A DNA stretch of 64,000 nt from JACVRW01 sp963739095 (lineage in GTDB: Bacteria; Actinomycetota; Thermoleophilia; Solirubrobacterales; Thermoleophilaceae): positions 92,588 through 156,587 of the forward strand of contig CAVTZF010000028.1 of assembly GCA_963739095.1 (NCBI GenBank), in the 5' to 3' direction. A program made the translations under genes and the position numbers. How positions within the stretch are numbered: the first letter of the stretch is position 1; each line of letters starts with the position of its first letter. Positions 1 through 10,406 of this stretch are shown piece after piece. The notes under the pieces were generated by a model, which saw nothing but the letters and a program-made list of their open reading frames with translations, had not been told where the DNA came from and did not search any database.

Positions 1-38
1 CAACAGGACGCGCGCGCTCCTCTGCCACAAGAGGGGTC

Positions 39-2215
39 ATGTCCGACCCGCTCGTGCTGGAGCGCGGGCCCCTGCGCGTGACGGTTGGCCTCGATCCGCT
101 GGCGATCGAGATCCGGCGCGGGCGGCGGCTGATCAGGGAGCTGCGGCTGTGGGCCGCCGGCGGCGAGTCGCGCGACCAGTTCGTGCAGCTGACCGAGGGC
201 GTGCTCGCCGCCGAGGAGCTCGAGCGGCCGGTGCGGTTCGGCCGGGCCGAGCGCAGCGGCAGCACGTTCAGCGGTGAGCTCGGCGAGGTCCGCGTCGAGC
301 TCGAGGACGAGCGTGTGCTGATCGAGTTCCAGCCGGTCCCGGGGACATTCCGGATCGGGGCCGAGTGGGAGGCGCGCTCGGGTGAGCGATTCAGCGGGCT
401 CGGAGCGCGCCACGGCGAGCAGGTCGAGCAGACCGGCCGGCACGTGCGACTCGGGGCCGACCGCCGCTACACGGGGCCCGACTGCCCGCCGGACATGCTC
501 GACGTCGGCGGCATCCCGCAGGGCGACTACGCGCCCGTGCCGTGGCTGATTGCGAGCCGCGGCTACGCGCTCTGGCTAGAGACCGAGGGCGATGGCGCGA
601 GAGTTCGACCTCGGCCATCGCGTCGGCGTCTCGGCGCGGGCGGCCGCCGGGCCGTTTCGCCTGCACGTCGTCTGCGACCCCACTCCCGCCGGGCGCCTGC
701 GCCGCTTCCTGCGCCTCACGGGCCTGCCGCCGCTGCTGCCGGAGTGGGGCTACGGCCACTGGAAGTCGCGCGACGTCTACGAACACCAGCGCGACGTCGA
801 GGACGACTTCGACGGCTACCGCCGGCACGGCATACCGCTCGACGCGCTCGTGCTCGACTCACCCTGGGAGACGCAATACAACACCTGGGAGCCGAACCCG
901 CACCAGTTCCCGGACTTCGAGGGGATGGTCGCGCGCTTTCGTGGAGCCGGCGTGCGCACGGTCGTCTGGGTCACGCCCTGGGTGAACCTCGAGTCGCGCG
1001 ACGGGCAACACCCGCCCGATCCCGACTCCGAGCGCCTGCACGGCGAGCCCGCCTCGAACTACGAGGCCGCCGCCGAGGCGGGCCACTTCGTCCGGAGAGC
1101 AGGACGGCACGCCACACGTGGCGCGCTGGTGGATGGGCACTGGATCGCCGGTCGACTTCACCTCGGCCGCCGCTGAGGAGTGGTGGCGCGAGCAGGCCAA
1201 GCGCGTGCTGAGCATGGGCGTCGAGGGCATCAAGGCGGACGACGGCGAGGGCTGGTACTACCCGCCCGAGGTGTCGTTCGCGGACGGCCGCAACGGCGCG
1301 CAGGCGGCGTGGGCGCTCGGGCTGCTCTACCGGCGCTCGATGCAGCGGGCTCTCGACGAGGTCCACCCCGGCAGCGGCGTCCTCTTCGGGCGGCCCGGCT
1401 GGACGGGTCAGCAGGCGGTCGGGATCACCTGGGGCGGCGACCAGCCGTCCGACTTCTGGTCCCTCGAGACGCTCGTGGCCGCGACGATCACCGCCGCCGC
1501 GAGCGGCTTCTCGAACTGGTCGCACGACGTGGGCGGCTACCTGGGCGAGCGGCTCGTCGCGCGCTGCCCCAAGGAGCTGCTGCTGCGCTGGGTGCAGTTC
1601 GGCTGCTTCACGCCGCTGATGCAGGCGCACGGGCGCTTCCCGCAGGAGGCCTGGACCTACGACGACGAGACGCTGCGCGTGTACCGCGAGTACGTCCTCC
1701 TGCACGAGCGGCTCGTGCCCTACGTGCGCTCCGCAGCCGCCACGGCGGCCCGCGCGGGTCTGCCGATCGTGCGGCCGCTGTTCCTGTCGGACGCCGCCGA
1801 CGAGCGCGGTTGGGCGCTGGCCGACCAGTATGGCTACGGCCCGGCGCTCTGGGTCGCGCCGGTGCTCGAGCGCGGCGCCCGCGAGCGCGAGGTGTCGCTG
1901 CCGCGAGGCGAGTGGATCGACTTCTGGAGCGGTGAGCGCGTGCGGGGTGGCGGCGAGGTCCTGGCGCCGGCGCGGCTCGACCGGATACCCGTCTACGTGC
2001 GCGCCGGCTCGATCGTCGTGACCCACCCGGCCGAGCACGTGGCGCGAGGACTCGGCGACACGCTGGAGCGCGAGCGCCCACTCGAGGCGACGCTATGGGG
2101 CACGCCGCCGCTGGGGCGAACTGCGGTGCGGCTCGCCGAGGGCACGCGCATCGGCTGGGAGCGCGGGCGCTGGTCGGTCAGCCCGGCGCGCGATGTCAGC
2201 TTCGCCGAGCGCTAG
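39..2215 (+). pseudogene. GH31 family alpha-glycosidase, broken by two +1 frame changes
   Basis: The product would be a roughly 720-residue glycoside hydrolase family 31 enzyme (retaining alpha-glucosidase, alpha-xylosidase or sulfoquinovosidase type). The reading frame starts at the ATG at 39, moves +1 near 590-600, and moves +1 again near 1100-1112, where GCAGGACGGC reads correctly as GCAGACGGC. The last segment then runs to the TAG at 2213-2215. Segment 1 holds the N-terminal beta-sandwich. Segment 2 begins the barrel (LPEWGYGHWKSRD and a WVTPWVN strand). Segment 3 has the nucleophile region GIKADDGEG and the acid/base region WGGDQPSDFW. Both catalytic Asp motifs are intact, so the breaks are probably consensus errors. 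It converges on a lipoprotein gene 4 bp away. Substrate is not predictable; GH31 membership is secure. Confidence 0.8.
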
Positions 2216-2219
2216 TCAT

Positions 2220-2753
2220 CTAGCTCTTCAGCGCGAGCGTGTCGATCGCCATGTCACAGCCTTCCTCGAGCTCCTCGCGCCCGTCCGGGACCGACTGGCA
2301 GTTGATGAAGTACTCCTTGTCGCCGTCGAATACGGCCACGATCGTGCTGCGCCCGTCCTCGGGCTGCTGGAGCCGGTCGATCTCGTAGCGGAACGCGACG
2401 GGGGCGCCGACATCGATGCGCCGGCCACTCACCTCGGTGCCGGCGAGCCGGCTCAGAACCTTGTCGAGCTCCGTCTTGACGGCGTCGGCCAGCTCTGGCG
2501 TGACCGTGCGGTTGAGGCCGTAGCGCTGCACGAAGATCGCGTTGTCCTTGGACAGCGCGAGCGCGACCGACTCCTCCGCGTTGCCCTGGCTCTCCTCGGT
2601 CCTCACGTCGGTGGTGCGCTCGAAGTTGCCGGGATACTCGAACGTGATCGCGAAGCCGTCCTCGTCGAAGGTCTTCGGCTCATCCGAGCCGCAGCCCACG
2701 CCGGCCGCGACGGCAACGGCGACCAGCGCGAGCGCGGCGAACCGCCTACTCAC
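2220..2753 (-). CDS. Putative exported lipoprotein
   Basis: A 177-residue protein with a classic lipoprotein signal: short basic N-terminus, an Ala/Val-rich hydrophobic stretch, and a lipobox ending GVGC at about residue 21 followed by GSDEP. The mature part is soluble and acidic, containing ITFEYPGNF near its start and two further cysteines (INCQS, EEGCD) that could form a disulfide. The overall pattern resembles PsbP/LpqN-type small extracytoplasmic proteins, but I cannot assign a family. The start (2753) overlaps the stop of the upstream FMN-binding gene by 8 bp, so the two are probably co-transcribed. Confidence 0.75.
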   Translation of the reverse strand: MSRRFAALALVAVAVAAGVGCGSDEPKTFDEDGFAITFEYPGNFERTTDVRTEESQGNAEESVALALSKDNAIFVQRYGLNRTVTPELADAVKTELDKVLSRLAGTEVSGRRIDVGAPVAFRYEIDRLQQPEDGRSTIVAVFDGDKEYFINCQSVPDGREELEEGCDMAIDTLALKS

Positions 2754-3228
2754 CGTCCCGCCAGTAACGCTCGTAGAAGCGACCCGCCGCCGCGTCCTCG
2801 TTGGTCAGCACCATCACGCGCCAAGGGTCGAGCCGCAGGACCGAGAAGACGCCGCCGAGCGGCCCGTCCTTCCAGGGCGCCATGTTGGCGGGGTCGTAGC
2901 CGAGCGGCGGTTCGGCCTCCAGGTAGAGGTTCCAGACACGCTCGCGCTCGTCGTCGGCCCACGACGCGCGGCACTCGGCGTGGGCGGTCTCCTGCTTGGG
3001 CGACCAGTAGGCGAGCGACACGTGCGGGTTGGCGGCGAGGTGCTGCGACTTGAGCGACGAGCGGCTCGTTCCGATCCAGCCGACCGGCTGGCCGTCGACG
3101 ACCTCCCAGTACGGGTGGAGGATGCGCGTGCGCGGGCGGCCCTCGCTGTCGACCGTTGCGACGGTGGCCCAGACCACGTCAGAGGTGATCCTCAGGAAAT
3201 CCGCCTCGATGCTCGCGAAGCTCGGCAC
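2746..3228 (-). CDS. Pyridoxamine 5'-phosphate oxidase-like FMN-binding split-barrel protein
   Basis: 160 residues with the split-barrel signature: an opening strand VVWATVATVDSEGRPRTRIL, then GWIGTSRSSLKSQHLAANP and a VSLAYW strand. This is typical of general-stress or PNPOx-like flavoproteins that bind FMN or F420. The substrate is not predictable; homologues include F420-dependent reductases and heme oxygenase-like proteins. It lies head-to-head with citrate synthase (64 bp between starts) and overlaps the following lipoprotein gene, so it is the first gene of a two-gene minus-strand unit. Confidence 0.8.
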   Translation of the reverse strand: MPSFASIEADFLRITSDVVWATVATVDSEGRPRTRILHPYWEVVDGQPVGWIGTSRSSLKSQHLAANPHVSLAYWSPKQETAHAECRASWADDERERVWNLYLEAEPPLGYDPANMAPWKDGPLGGVFSVLRLDPWRVMVLTNEDAAAGRFYERYWRDGE

Positions 3229-3292
3229 GCGTCGGAGTATGCCTTTCCGTCAAAATCGGGAATGGAGAACGACCAGAGCTTTGAGGAGAGAG

Positions 3293-4681
<1,389 letters not shown>

Positions 4682-4733
4682 GAGTGGCGAAAACGCGAAT
4701 CCTGTTTTAGCGTCGTCCGATTGTCACGTAAGA

Positions 4734-4749
4734 CCCCACCTAGGTGGGG
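4734..4749. promoter_or_regulatory. Perfect 16-bp palindrome upstream of ScyD-like gene
   Basis: CCCCACCTAGGTGGGG is a perfect palindrome 52 bp after the citrate synthase stop and 18 bp before the ScyD-like start. As RNA it could fold a 6-bp stem with a CTAG loop; as DNA it is a plausible dimeric-regulator operator. A TTGTCA (-35-like) lies at 4721-4726. No T-tract follows, so a simple terminator is less likely. Function is inferred. Confidence 0.4.
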
Positions 4750-4767
4750 CTCACCCGAAAGGACTAC

Positions 4768-5865
4768 ATGGATTCGCGTTTCACCCGGCCCGCGCGGCAG
4801 GCTGCCGCCGGGGCTGTAGCCGCGGCAGCCGTCGCGCTGGCCGCCGCCCCAACCGCCCTCGCCGAGACGGTCGAGACCGTCGCGCGCGGGCTCGACAACC
4901 CGCGCGGCGTCGCCGTCGGCCCCGATGGCGCCGTCTACGTCGCAAACGCCGGCAAGGCCGGTCGTCAGTGCCAGGGCAAGGGCGAGGCCCGCCTGTGTCT
5001 CGGCGCCACGGGCAGGATCGTCCGCGTCGCGAACGGCGCGAAGCAGAACGTCGCCAAGGGCCTCATCTCGGCCGGCGGCCCCGGCGGCGTCTTCGCCACG
5101 GGCGCGCACGGCGTCTCCGTCGCGCCGGACGGCAAGGTCTACACCGTCCTGACGTCGGGCCCGCCGCAGCAGATCAAGGGCCTCCCGAAGCCCGCCCGCG
5201 CGCAGGCAGGACGCCTCTTCGACGTGAGCGGCGGCAACCTCTCGGCCGTCGCGAGGATCGACGCCGTCGAGTGGAAGCGCAACCTCGACAAGGTCAAGGG
5301 CGACCGCAACTCGAACCCTTACGCCGTGCTCGCGCTCGCCGACCGCCAGATCGTGGTCGACGCCGGCGCGAACGCAGTGCTGGAGGTCCGGGACGGCAAG
5401 GTCACGCCGCTCGCCGTGATCCCGAAGAACGGCAGGGCGCAGGCGGTACCGACCTCGATCGCGCTCGGCCCCGACGGCGACTACTACGTCGGCGAGCTCG
5501 CCGAGGGCGCCGGCAAGGGCAAGGCGCGCGTCTGGAAGGTCCCGGCCGCGGGCGGCACGCCAACCGTTCACGCCACCGGCTTCACGGCGATCACGGGCGT
5601 GGCCTTCGGCCCTGACGGCAGCCTGTACGTCACCGAGTTCGCGCGCAACCTGCGCAAGGAGGACGCGCGCGGCCGGGTGGTGCGCGTCGCTCCCGACAGC
5701 ACGCGCACGTTCCTCGGCGCACAGGAGCTGATGTTCCCGACCGGCGCCGCCGTCGACTCGACGGGCGCGGTCTACGTCTCGAACTTCAGCGTGCTCCCCG
5801 GCAAGACCCCCAAGAAGAGCCCGTTCAAGGGCGCGGGCGGGTCGCTGGTGAAGATCACCCCGTAG
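4768..5865 (+). CDS. ScyD/ScyE-family secreted beta-propeller protein
   Basis: 365 residues starting at the ATG at 4768, which has AAAGGA 4 bases upstream; a GTG at 4744 is possible but lies inside a palindrome. The N-terminus is a signal peptide (hydrophobic Ala/Val run, cleavage likely after PTALA). The body is a repeated propeller of NHL/SMP-30 type: GLDNPRGVAVGPDGAVYVAN, then SIALGPDGDYYVGEL, ITGVAFGPDGSLYVTE and TGAAVDSTGAVYVSNF. ScyD/ScyE-like proteins are extracytoplasmic; the name comes from scytonemin clusters but most homologues have no known role. A strong hairpin follows the stop. Confidence 0.85.
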   Translation: MDSRFTRPARQAAAGAVAAAAVALAAAPTALAETVETVARGLDNPRGVAVGPDGAVYVANAGKAGRQCQGKGEARLCLGATGRIVRVANGAKQNVAKGLISAGGPGGVFATGAHGVSVAPDGKVYTVLTSGPPQQIKGLPKPARAQAGRLFDVSGGNLSAVARIDAVEWKRNLDKVKGDRNSNPYAVLALADRQIVVDAGANAVLEVRDGKVTPLAVIPKNGRAQAVPTSIALGPDGDYYVGELAEGAGKGKARVWKVPAAGGTPTVHATGFTAITGVAFGPDGSLYVTEFARNLRKEDARGRVVRVAPDSTRTFLGAQELMFPTGAAVDSTGAVYVSNFSVLPGKTPKKSPFKGAGGSLVKITP

Positions 5866-5879
5866 GCATCGCTGCCGTG

Positions 5880-5906
5880 ACGCGGCCGCCCTTGGGGCGG
5901 CCGCGT
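5880..5906. terminator. Bidirectional hairpin between convergent genes
   Basis: Perfect 11-bp inverted repeat (ACGCGGCCGCC ... GGCGGCCGCGT) around a 5-base CTTGG loop, lying between the convergent ScyD-like gene (stop 5865) and the YCII gene (stop 5919). Very GC-rich stem without a T-tract, as usual for high-GC actinobacterial terminators; being symmetric it could serve both strands. Confidence 0.7.
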
Positions 5907-5918
5907 CCGGTGAGCGAC

Positions 5919-6293
5919 CTAGTCCAGGAAGTCCTCGAGCGACCCCATCACCGGCCGCAGCTCGACCAGCCCCAGGTAGGCCTCCGGGATGCGCGCGGCG
6001 ATCTCGGTCGCGCGCTCCTCGCTCTCGCAGTCGATCAGATAGAACCCGCCCAGGAGCTCCTTGGCCTCCGGGAACGGGCCGTCGCTCGTGACGGTGCGTC
6101 CCTCGGACACGGACACGCGCTTGGCGCGCGACGGCTCGACCAGCGCCTCCGTCACGATCAGCTCGCCCGAGGCCTCGAGCTCGGCGTTCAGAGCCTCGTA
6201 GACCTCGAGGCCGGTGCTCCGCTCCTCGGCGGGCATGCTGTCCCAGATCTCTCGCGACGCCGGGTTGCTGTAGATCAGGATCACGTACTTCAC
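5919..6293 (-). CDS. YCII-related (DGPF-domain) protein
   Basis: 124 residues starting at a GTG (6293) preceded by AGGAGG. It begins VKYVILIYSNPASRE and contains the family hallmark TSDGPFPEAKELLGGFYLIDC followed by EEATEIAARIP-like helix residues. DGPF/YCII proteins are small ferredoxin-fold dimers often encoded beside sigma factors or SRPBCC proteins; the activity is unknown, though a His-Asp hydrolase role was proposed for YciI. It is divergent from an SRPBCC gene 69 bp away, a common pairing that suggests a shared regulatory region. Confidence 0.9.
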   Translation of the reverse strand: MKYVILIYSNPASREIWDSMPAEERSTGLEVYEALNAELEASGELIVTEALVEPSRAKRVSVSEGRTVTSDGPFPEAKELLGGFYLIDCESEERATEIAARIPEAYLGLVELRPVMGSLEDFLD

Positions 6294-6362
6294 CGCGCCT
6301 CCTATGTCGAGACAGCGCGCGCAGCCTCGACTTCCATTCGACAGCCAACGAAGGAGATCATC

Positions 6363-6923
6363 ATGGAGACGAGGGACACCGGGCCGGCACTCACCTCTGA
6401 CGAGGCGGTGCTCGGCGCAACGGGGCGCAGCTACGACGACTGGTTCCACCTGCTCGACGAGGCGGACATGAGCTCGCGCAAGCACGGTGAGATCGCCAGC
6501 GAGCTCACCGACGAGCACGGCGTCGACAGCTGGTGGGCGCAGACGATCACCGTCGGTTACGAGCGTGCGCGCGGTCTGCGCCCGGCGCACGGCGGCCGCG
6601 ACGGGCTCTTCTCCGTCAGCGCGAGCAAGACGCTCGACGTCCCGGTCGAGCGCCTTTTCGAGGCGTTCACGGACGAGGGCCTGCGCGAGCGCTGGCTGCC
6701 CGGCGGCGAGCTGCGTGAGCGGACCTCGCAGCCGGGGAAGTCCGCCCGCTTCGACTGGGGCGACGGGCAGACGCGCGTGATCGCCGGCTTCTACCCGAAG
6801 GGCGACGGGCGCAGCCAGGTCGCGGTCGCCCACGAGCGGCTCGGGGACGCGGACGCGGCCGAGGAGATGAAGCAGTTCTGGCGCGAGCGGCTGACCGCCC
6901 TCAGGGCGCTGCTCGAGGGGTGA
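6363..6923 (+). CDS. DUF4287-like plus SRPBCC (AHSA1-type) two-domain protein
   Basis: 186 residues from the ATG at 6363 with AAGGAGA 6 bases upstream. Residues about 10-70 form a DUF4287-like helical domain (RSYDDWFHLLDE, HGEIASELTDEHGVDSWWAQTITVGYERARG). Residues about 75-186 are a SRPBCC ligand-binding fold (LFSVSASKTLDVPVERLFEAF, ERWLPGGELRER, WRERLTALRALLEG). Such proteins are thought to bind hydrophobic ligands; none is known here. The stop TGA overlaps the ribosome-binding site of the SMP-30 gene, so the two are translationally adjacent. Confidence 0.85.
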   Translation: METRDTGPALTSDEAVLGATGRSYDDWFHLLDEADMSSRKHGEIASELTDEHGVDSWWAQTITVGYERARGLRPAHGGRDGLFSVSASKTLDVPVERLFEAFTDEGLRERWLPGGELRERTSQPGKSARFDWGDGQTRVIAGFYPKGDGRSQVAVAHERLGDADAAEEMKQFWRERLTALRALLEG

Positions 6924-6928
6924 GGAGC

Positions 6929-7799
6929 ATGACGACCACCACACACGTACTGATGACCGGCATCTCCTTCGGCGAGTCGCCGCGCTGGCACGACGGCCGG
7001 CTCTGGTTCGCCGACTGGGGCACCCAGGAGCTGATCGCCGTCGACACCGCGGGCGCGAGCGAGGTCGTTCTGACGATCGGCGACGGCTTCCTCCCGTTCT
7101 GCATCGACTGGCTCCCGGACGGGCGTCTGGTGATCGCTGCGGCGGGCGAGCAGGGGGTCCTGCGGCAGGAGCCCGACGGCTCGCTCGTCCGGCACGCCGA
7201 TCTGAGCGGGCTGTCCGAGCACGCCTGGAACGAGATCGCCGTCGACGGCCGCGGCAACGCGTACGTGAACAACATCGGCTTCGACCTGGCCGGCGGCGAG
7301 TTCGCGCCCGGCATCGTCGCGGTCGTCGCGCCGGACGGGTCGGCCCGCCAGGTCGCGGACGGGTTCGCATTCCCCAACGGGATGGCGATCACCCCGGACG
7401 GCTCGACGCTGATCGTCGCCGAGTCGTACGCAGCGAAGCTCACGGCCTTCGACATCGAGGCCGGCGGCGGGCTGTCGCACCGGCGCACCTGGGCGGACCT
7501 CGGCGAGGGAGCGGCTCCGGACGGCATCTGCCTCGACGCCGAGGGCGCCGTCTGGTACGGCGACGTCCCCAACCGGCACTGCCGGCGCGTGGCCGAGGGC
7601 GGCGACGTGCTCGAGACGATCGAGCTCGACCGCGGCTGCTTCGCCTGCGCGCTCGGTGGCGACGACGGCCGGACGCTGTTCATGGTCGCCCGCGAGTGGC
7701 AGGGGATGGAGAGCTTCGGAAGTGACGAGCTGACGGGTCAGATCGTGACCGCACGGGCTACCCGCCCCGCGCGCGGCCACGCCCTTGAAGAACGTGTAA
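6929..7799 (+). CDS. SMP-30/gluconolactonase family protein, stop codon lost to a one-base insertion
   Basis: A calcium-dependent six-bladed beta-propeller lactonase of about 285 residues: GISFGESPRWHDGRLWFADW (metal-binding Glu), AWNEIAVDGRGNAYVNN (metal Asn), FPNGMAITPDGSTLIVAES, and AAPDGICLDAEGAVWYGD. The ATG at 6929 follows GAGGAG. As sequenced, the frame does not stop after the natural C-terminus near 7757 but runs 1 kb antisense through the next gene to 8827. Removing one C from the CCCC at 7765-7768 brings TAA at 7797-7799 into frame, and this end is used here. The same edit restores the stop of the convergent methyltransferase, so the two would overlap by about 60 bp. Confidence 0.8.
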
Positions 7800-8569
7800 C
7801 AGAAGACCCCGTCCGCCTCGGCCGTGCGGTAGAGCGCGGCGACGCCTTCGTCGAAGCGCTCCGGCTTGATGAGGCCCGCCGCGATCGCCGCCTCGCGCGT
7901 GCCCTCGATCATCGCCGTGAACGTCTTCCTCGTGAAGCCGTCGACGAGCTCGGGACGGCTCCCGTCGACGTACACCTCGCGCGCCGAGACGCGGACGCCG
8001 TCGAAGCCGGCCTCGGTCATCAGTGGGTAGACCCGCCGCCCGATCAGCGCGTCGCCGCCGGCCGCTCGCTGCAGCTCGACCTGGCATTGAATGGCCTCAT
8101 GCGCCGCCTCGCTGTCGGGGTGGAAGTAGGCCGACCCGTGGTCTCCCTCGATCACGGTGATCGTGCCGCCCGGCCTGAGCAGGCGACCGAGGACGTCGAG
8201 CGCTGCGACCGGGCGGTCCACGTGCTCGAGCAGGAAGCACACGAAGACGTGGTCGAACGACCCCTGCTCGAAGGGCGGCTCGAAGACGTCGGCCTGCATG
8301 AACTCGACGTTGGTCACGCCCGCCGCCTCGGCCCGGCGCGCCGCCTCGGCCAGCGACGTTGCCGAGACGTCGATCGAGACGATCTCGGCCTCGGGGCTGC
8401 GCTCGGCCAGCGTCAGCGTCTGAGCGCCGACGCCACAGCCCGCCTCGAGCACCCGGCTTTCCGCGGGGTAGGCGGTGTCGTGGTGGAGCAGATCGACGAG
8501 CGTCCTTGCCTGGTCGCGCAGGCGCTCGCCGGCGCGGTCGTCGTAGCCGTGGACGTAGCGGGCGTCCAT
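7738..8569 (-). CDS. Class I SAM-dependent methyltransferase, C-terminus affected by the same one-base insertion
   Basis: About 276 residues. Motif I is VLEAGCGVGAQT, the acidic end of strand 2 is IVSIDVSA, then VEFMQADVFEPPFEQGSFDHVFVCFLLEHV (motifs II/III), and LLRPGGTITVIEGD. The family resembles UbiE/arsenite-type small-molecule methyltransferases; the substrate is unknown. The ATG at 8569 abuts the TAG of the HD-domain gene (stop 8570), so the two form an operon. As sequenced, translation continues past FFKGVAARG into antisense sequence as far as 6791. Deleting one G of the GGGG (complement of 7765-7768) gives a TGA at 7738-7740, used as the end here. Confidence 0.8.
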
Positions 8570-9355
8570 CTAGATCCGGAACACCTGCACGAGGCGCTTC
8601 TCGTGCTCGGCGTCGATCTCGGCCACCACCTCGATGTGCTCCTCGATGCCGGAGCCGCGCAGCTTCGTCGCGAGCAGCTCGTCGACCTGGAAGAGCCCCG
8701 ACGAGTTGTTCATCTCGATCTCGACGCGCACGGCCTTCTCGTCGCCGGGCTCGATCTTGACCGCGTCGATCGCGGCCGCGGAGATCGAGTGGATGTTGGG
8801 GCGGCGCGTCTCGAACGGGATGCGTGACCGCCCGCTCGCCATGTCGAGCGCGTCGGCCACGCGCAGGATGCCCGCCTCGATCGTCACCGGATCGCCGCGG
8901 CGGCGATGGCCGATCACGGCGTGCAGCGCCTCCGAGAGCACCACGGTCAGCTCGGGCTCCTCGTAGATGCCCTCGAGCAGCGACGGCATGCGGTCGGCGC
9001 CCAGGAAGAGGCTGTACACCTCGTGGTCCGTCCGGTGGATCGACATCCCGGTGTCGTGCACCAGGCACGCCGCCGCGATCACGACCTCGGCGTCGCGGGC
9101 ACCCATGCCGTGGTCGGTCACCATCGCCGGCTCGACGCCCGCCCGGTTCAGCAGCCGGAACAGGCGCAGCGCGATGTTGGCCACGATCTGCACGTGCACG
9201 GCCGAGTGGTCGGACATGTCGCGCCTATCGGCGTTGACCTGCTGCATGTACCACCAGGCGCGCAGCCGCATGTCTGCGTTGGCGGCGTCGAACAGCCGCT
9301 CCAGACGGCGGTTGCCGCGCGTCGGGGCACGGATCTCGATCTCCGGAAGCTCCAC
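8570..9355 (-). CDS. HD-domain phosphohydrolase
   Basis: 261 residues. Metal-binding HD motifs appear in order: HSAVHVQIVAN (first His), ACLVHDTGMSIH (the HD pair), HAVIGHRRRG, and RVADALDMASGR (distal Asp). The N-terminus has an RRLERLFDAANADMRLRAWWYMQQVN helix pair, and the C-terminus (about 170-261) is an alpha/beta domain. HD hydrolases cleave phosphomonoesters or nucleotides; the exact substrate cannot be told. It is the first gene of an HD-methyltransferase pair and divergent from moaA, with only about 19 bp between starts. Confidence 0.85.
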   Translation of the reverse strand: MELPEIEIRAPTRGNRRLERLFDAANADMRLRAWWYMQQVNADRRDMSDHSAVHVQIVANIALRLFRLLNRAGVEPAMVTDHGMGARDAEVVIAAACLVHDTGMSIHRTDHEVYSLFLGADRMPSLLEGIYEEPELTVVLSEALHAVIGHRRRGDPVTIEAGILRVADALDMASGRSRIPFETRRPNIHSISAAAIDAVKIEPGDEKAVRVEIEMNNSSGLFQVDELLATKLRGSGIEEHIEVVAEIDAEHEKRLVQVFRI

Positions 9356-9374
9356 GGCGGATACCCTAAGAAGG

Positions 9375-10370
9375 GTGACCCTAGAGCCTCTCTACGACGG
9401 GCACGGCCGCCGCATCTCAGACCTGCGCGTGTCGGTCACCGATCGCTGCAACTTCCGCTGCCAGTACTGCATGCCCGCCGACGGGCTCCCCTGGCTCGAA
9501 CGCGACGAGATTCTCAGCTTCGAGGAGATCGAGCGCATCGTCCGGCTGATGGCGCGCATGGGCGTCACGGACCTGCGCCTCACCGGCGGTGAGCCGCTCG
9601 TGCGCCGCGAGTTCCCGCGGCTCGTCTCGATGCTCGCCCCGATCGAGGGGATCGAGGACCTGTCGCTCACGACCAACGGCTATCTGCTCGACCGCGACGC
9701 CGCGGCGCTGGTGGACGCCGGCCTCAAGCGGGTGAACGTGTCGATCGACTCGCTCCAGCGCGACCGCTTCTTCCAGATGACCCGGCGCGACTCACTCGGT
9801 CGCGTGCTGCGCGGGCTCGAGGCGATCGCGGCGTTCCCACAGGTCCGCCCGATCAAGGTCAACGCGGTGGCGCTGCGCGGGTTCACGGAGGAGGAAGCGC
9901 TGCCGTTCGCCGAGTTCGCCCGCTCGACGAGCTTCCAGGTGCGCTTCATCGAGTTCATGCCGCTCGACGGCGATCACGCCTGGTCCCACGATCAGGTCCT
10001 GCCCGGCGAGGAGCTCCGCGCGATCATCGACCGCGTGTATCCGCTCGAGGAGGTGCCGCGCGAGCCGCACTCGACGGCGCGCGTCTACCGCTTCGCGGAC
10101 GGCCAGGGCGAGATCGGCTTCATCAACCCGGTGTCCGAGCCCTTCTGCGGCGACTGCAACCGCGTACGGCTGACCGCCGAGGGGAAGCTCCGCACCTGCC
10201 TGTTCTCGCTCCACGAGACCGACCTGCGCGCGCTGCTCCGCAGCGGCGCGGACGACGCCGAGGTCGAGCGGGTGATCCGCGACGCCGTCTGGCGCAAGGA
10301 GCTCAAGCACCACGTCGGCGAGCCCGGCTTCCGCCAGCCGCCGCGCACGATGTCCGCCATCGGCGGCTGA
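9375..10370 (+). CDS. moaA: GTP 3',8-cyclase (molybdenum cofactor biosynthesis)
   Basis: A radical-SAM enzyme that converts GTP to 3',8-cyclo-GTP, the first step of molybdopterin synthesis with MoaC. 331 residues. The N-terminal radical SAM cluster is CNFRCQYC, followed by LRLTGGEPLVRREF and LSLTTNGYLL. The second Fe-S cluster is formed by CGDCNRVRLTAEGKLRTC. The C-terminus ends in GG, the dipeptide needed for catalysis. The start is placed at the GTG at 9375 because the next Met lies after the first Cys. An AAGAAGG touches the start codon, so the message may be leaderless or very short-leadered. No other moa/moe gene lies in the window. Confidence 0.93.
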   Translation: MTLEPLYDGHGRRISDLRVSVTDRCNFRCQYCMPADGLPWLERDEILSFEEIERIVRLMARMGVTDLRLTGGEPLVRREFPRLVSMLAPIEGIEDLSLTTNGYLLDRDAAALVDAGLKRVNVSIDSLQRDRFFQMTRRDSLGRVLRGLEAIAAFPQVRPIKVNAVALRGFTEEEALPFAEFARSTSFQVRFIEFMPLDGDHAWSHDQVLPGEELRAIIDRVYPLEEVPREPHSTARVYRFADGQGEIGFINPVSEPFCGDCNRVRLTAEGKLRTCLFSLHETDLRALLRSGADDAEVERVIRDAVWRKELKHHVGEPGFRQPPRTMSAIGG

Positions 10371-10406
10371 GCCACCTGACGGCTAGGGCGCCGTACGCTC
10401 CCTGCT

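Noticed and set aside
6920..8827. 635-residue SMP-30 'fusion' with a C-terminal extension
   Set aside because: The extension is antisense to the methyltransferase and HD genes; explained by one extra base at 7765-7768.
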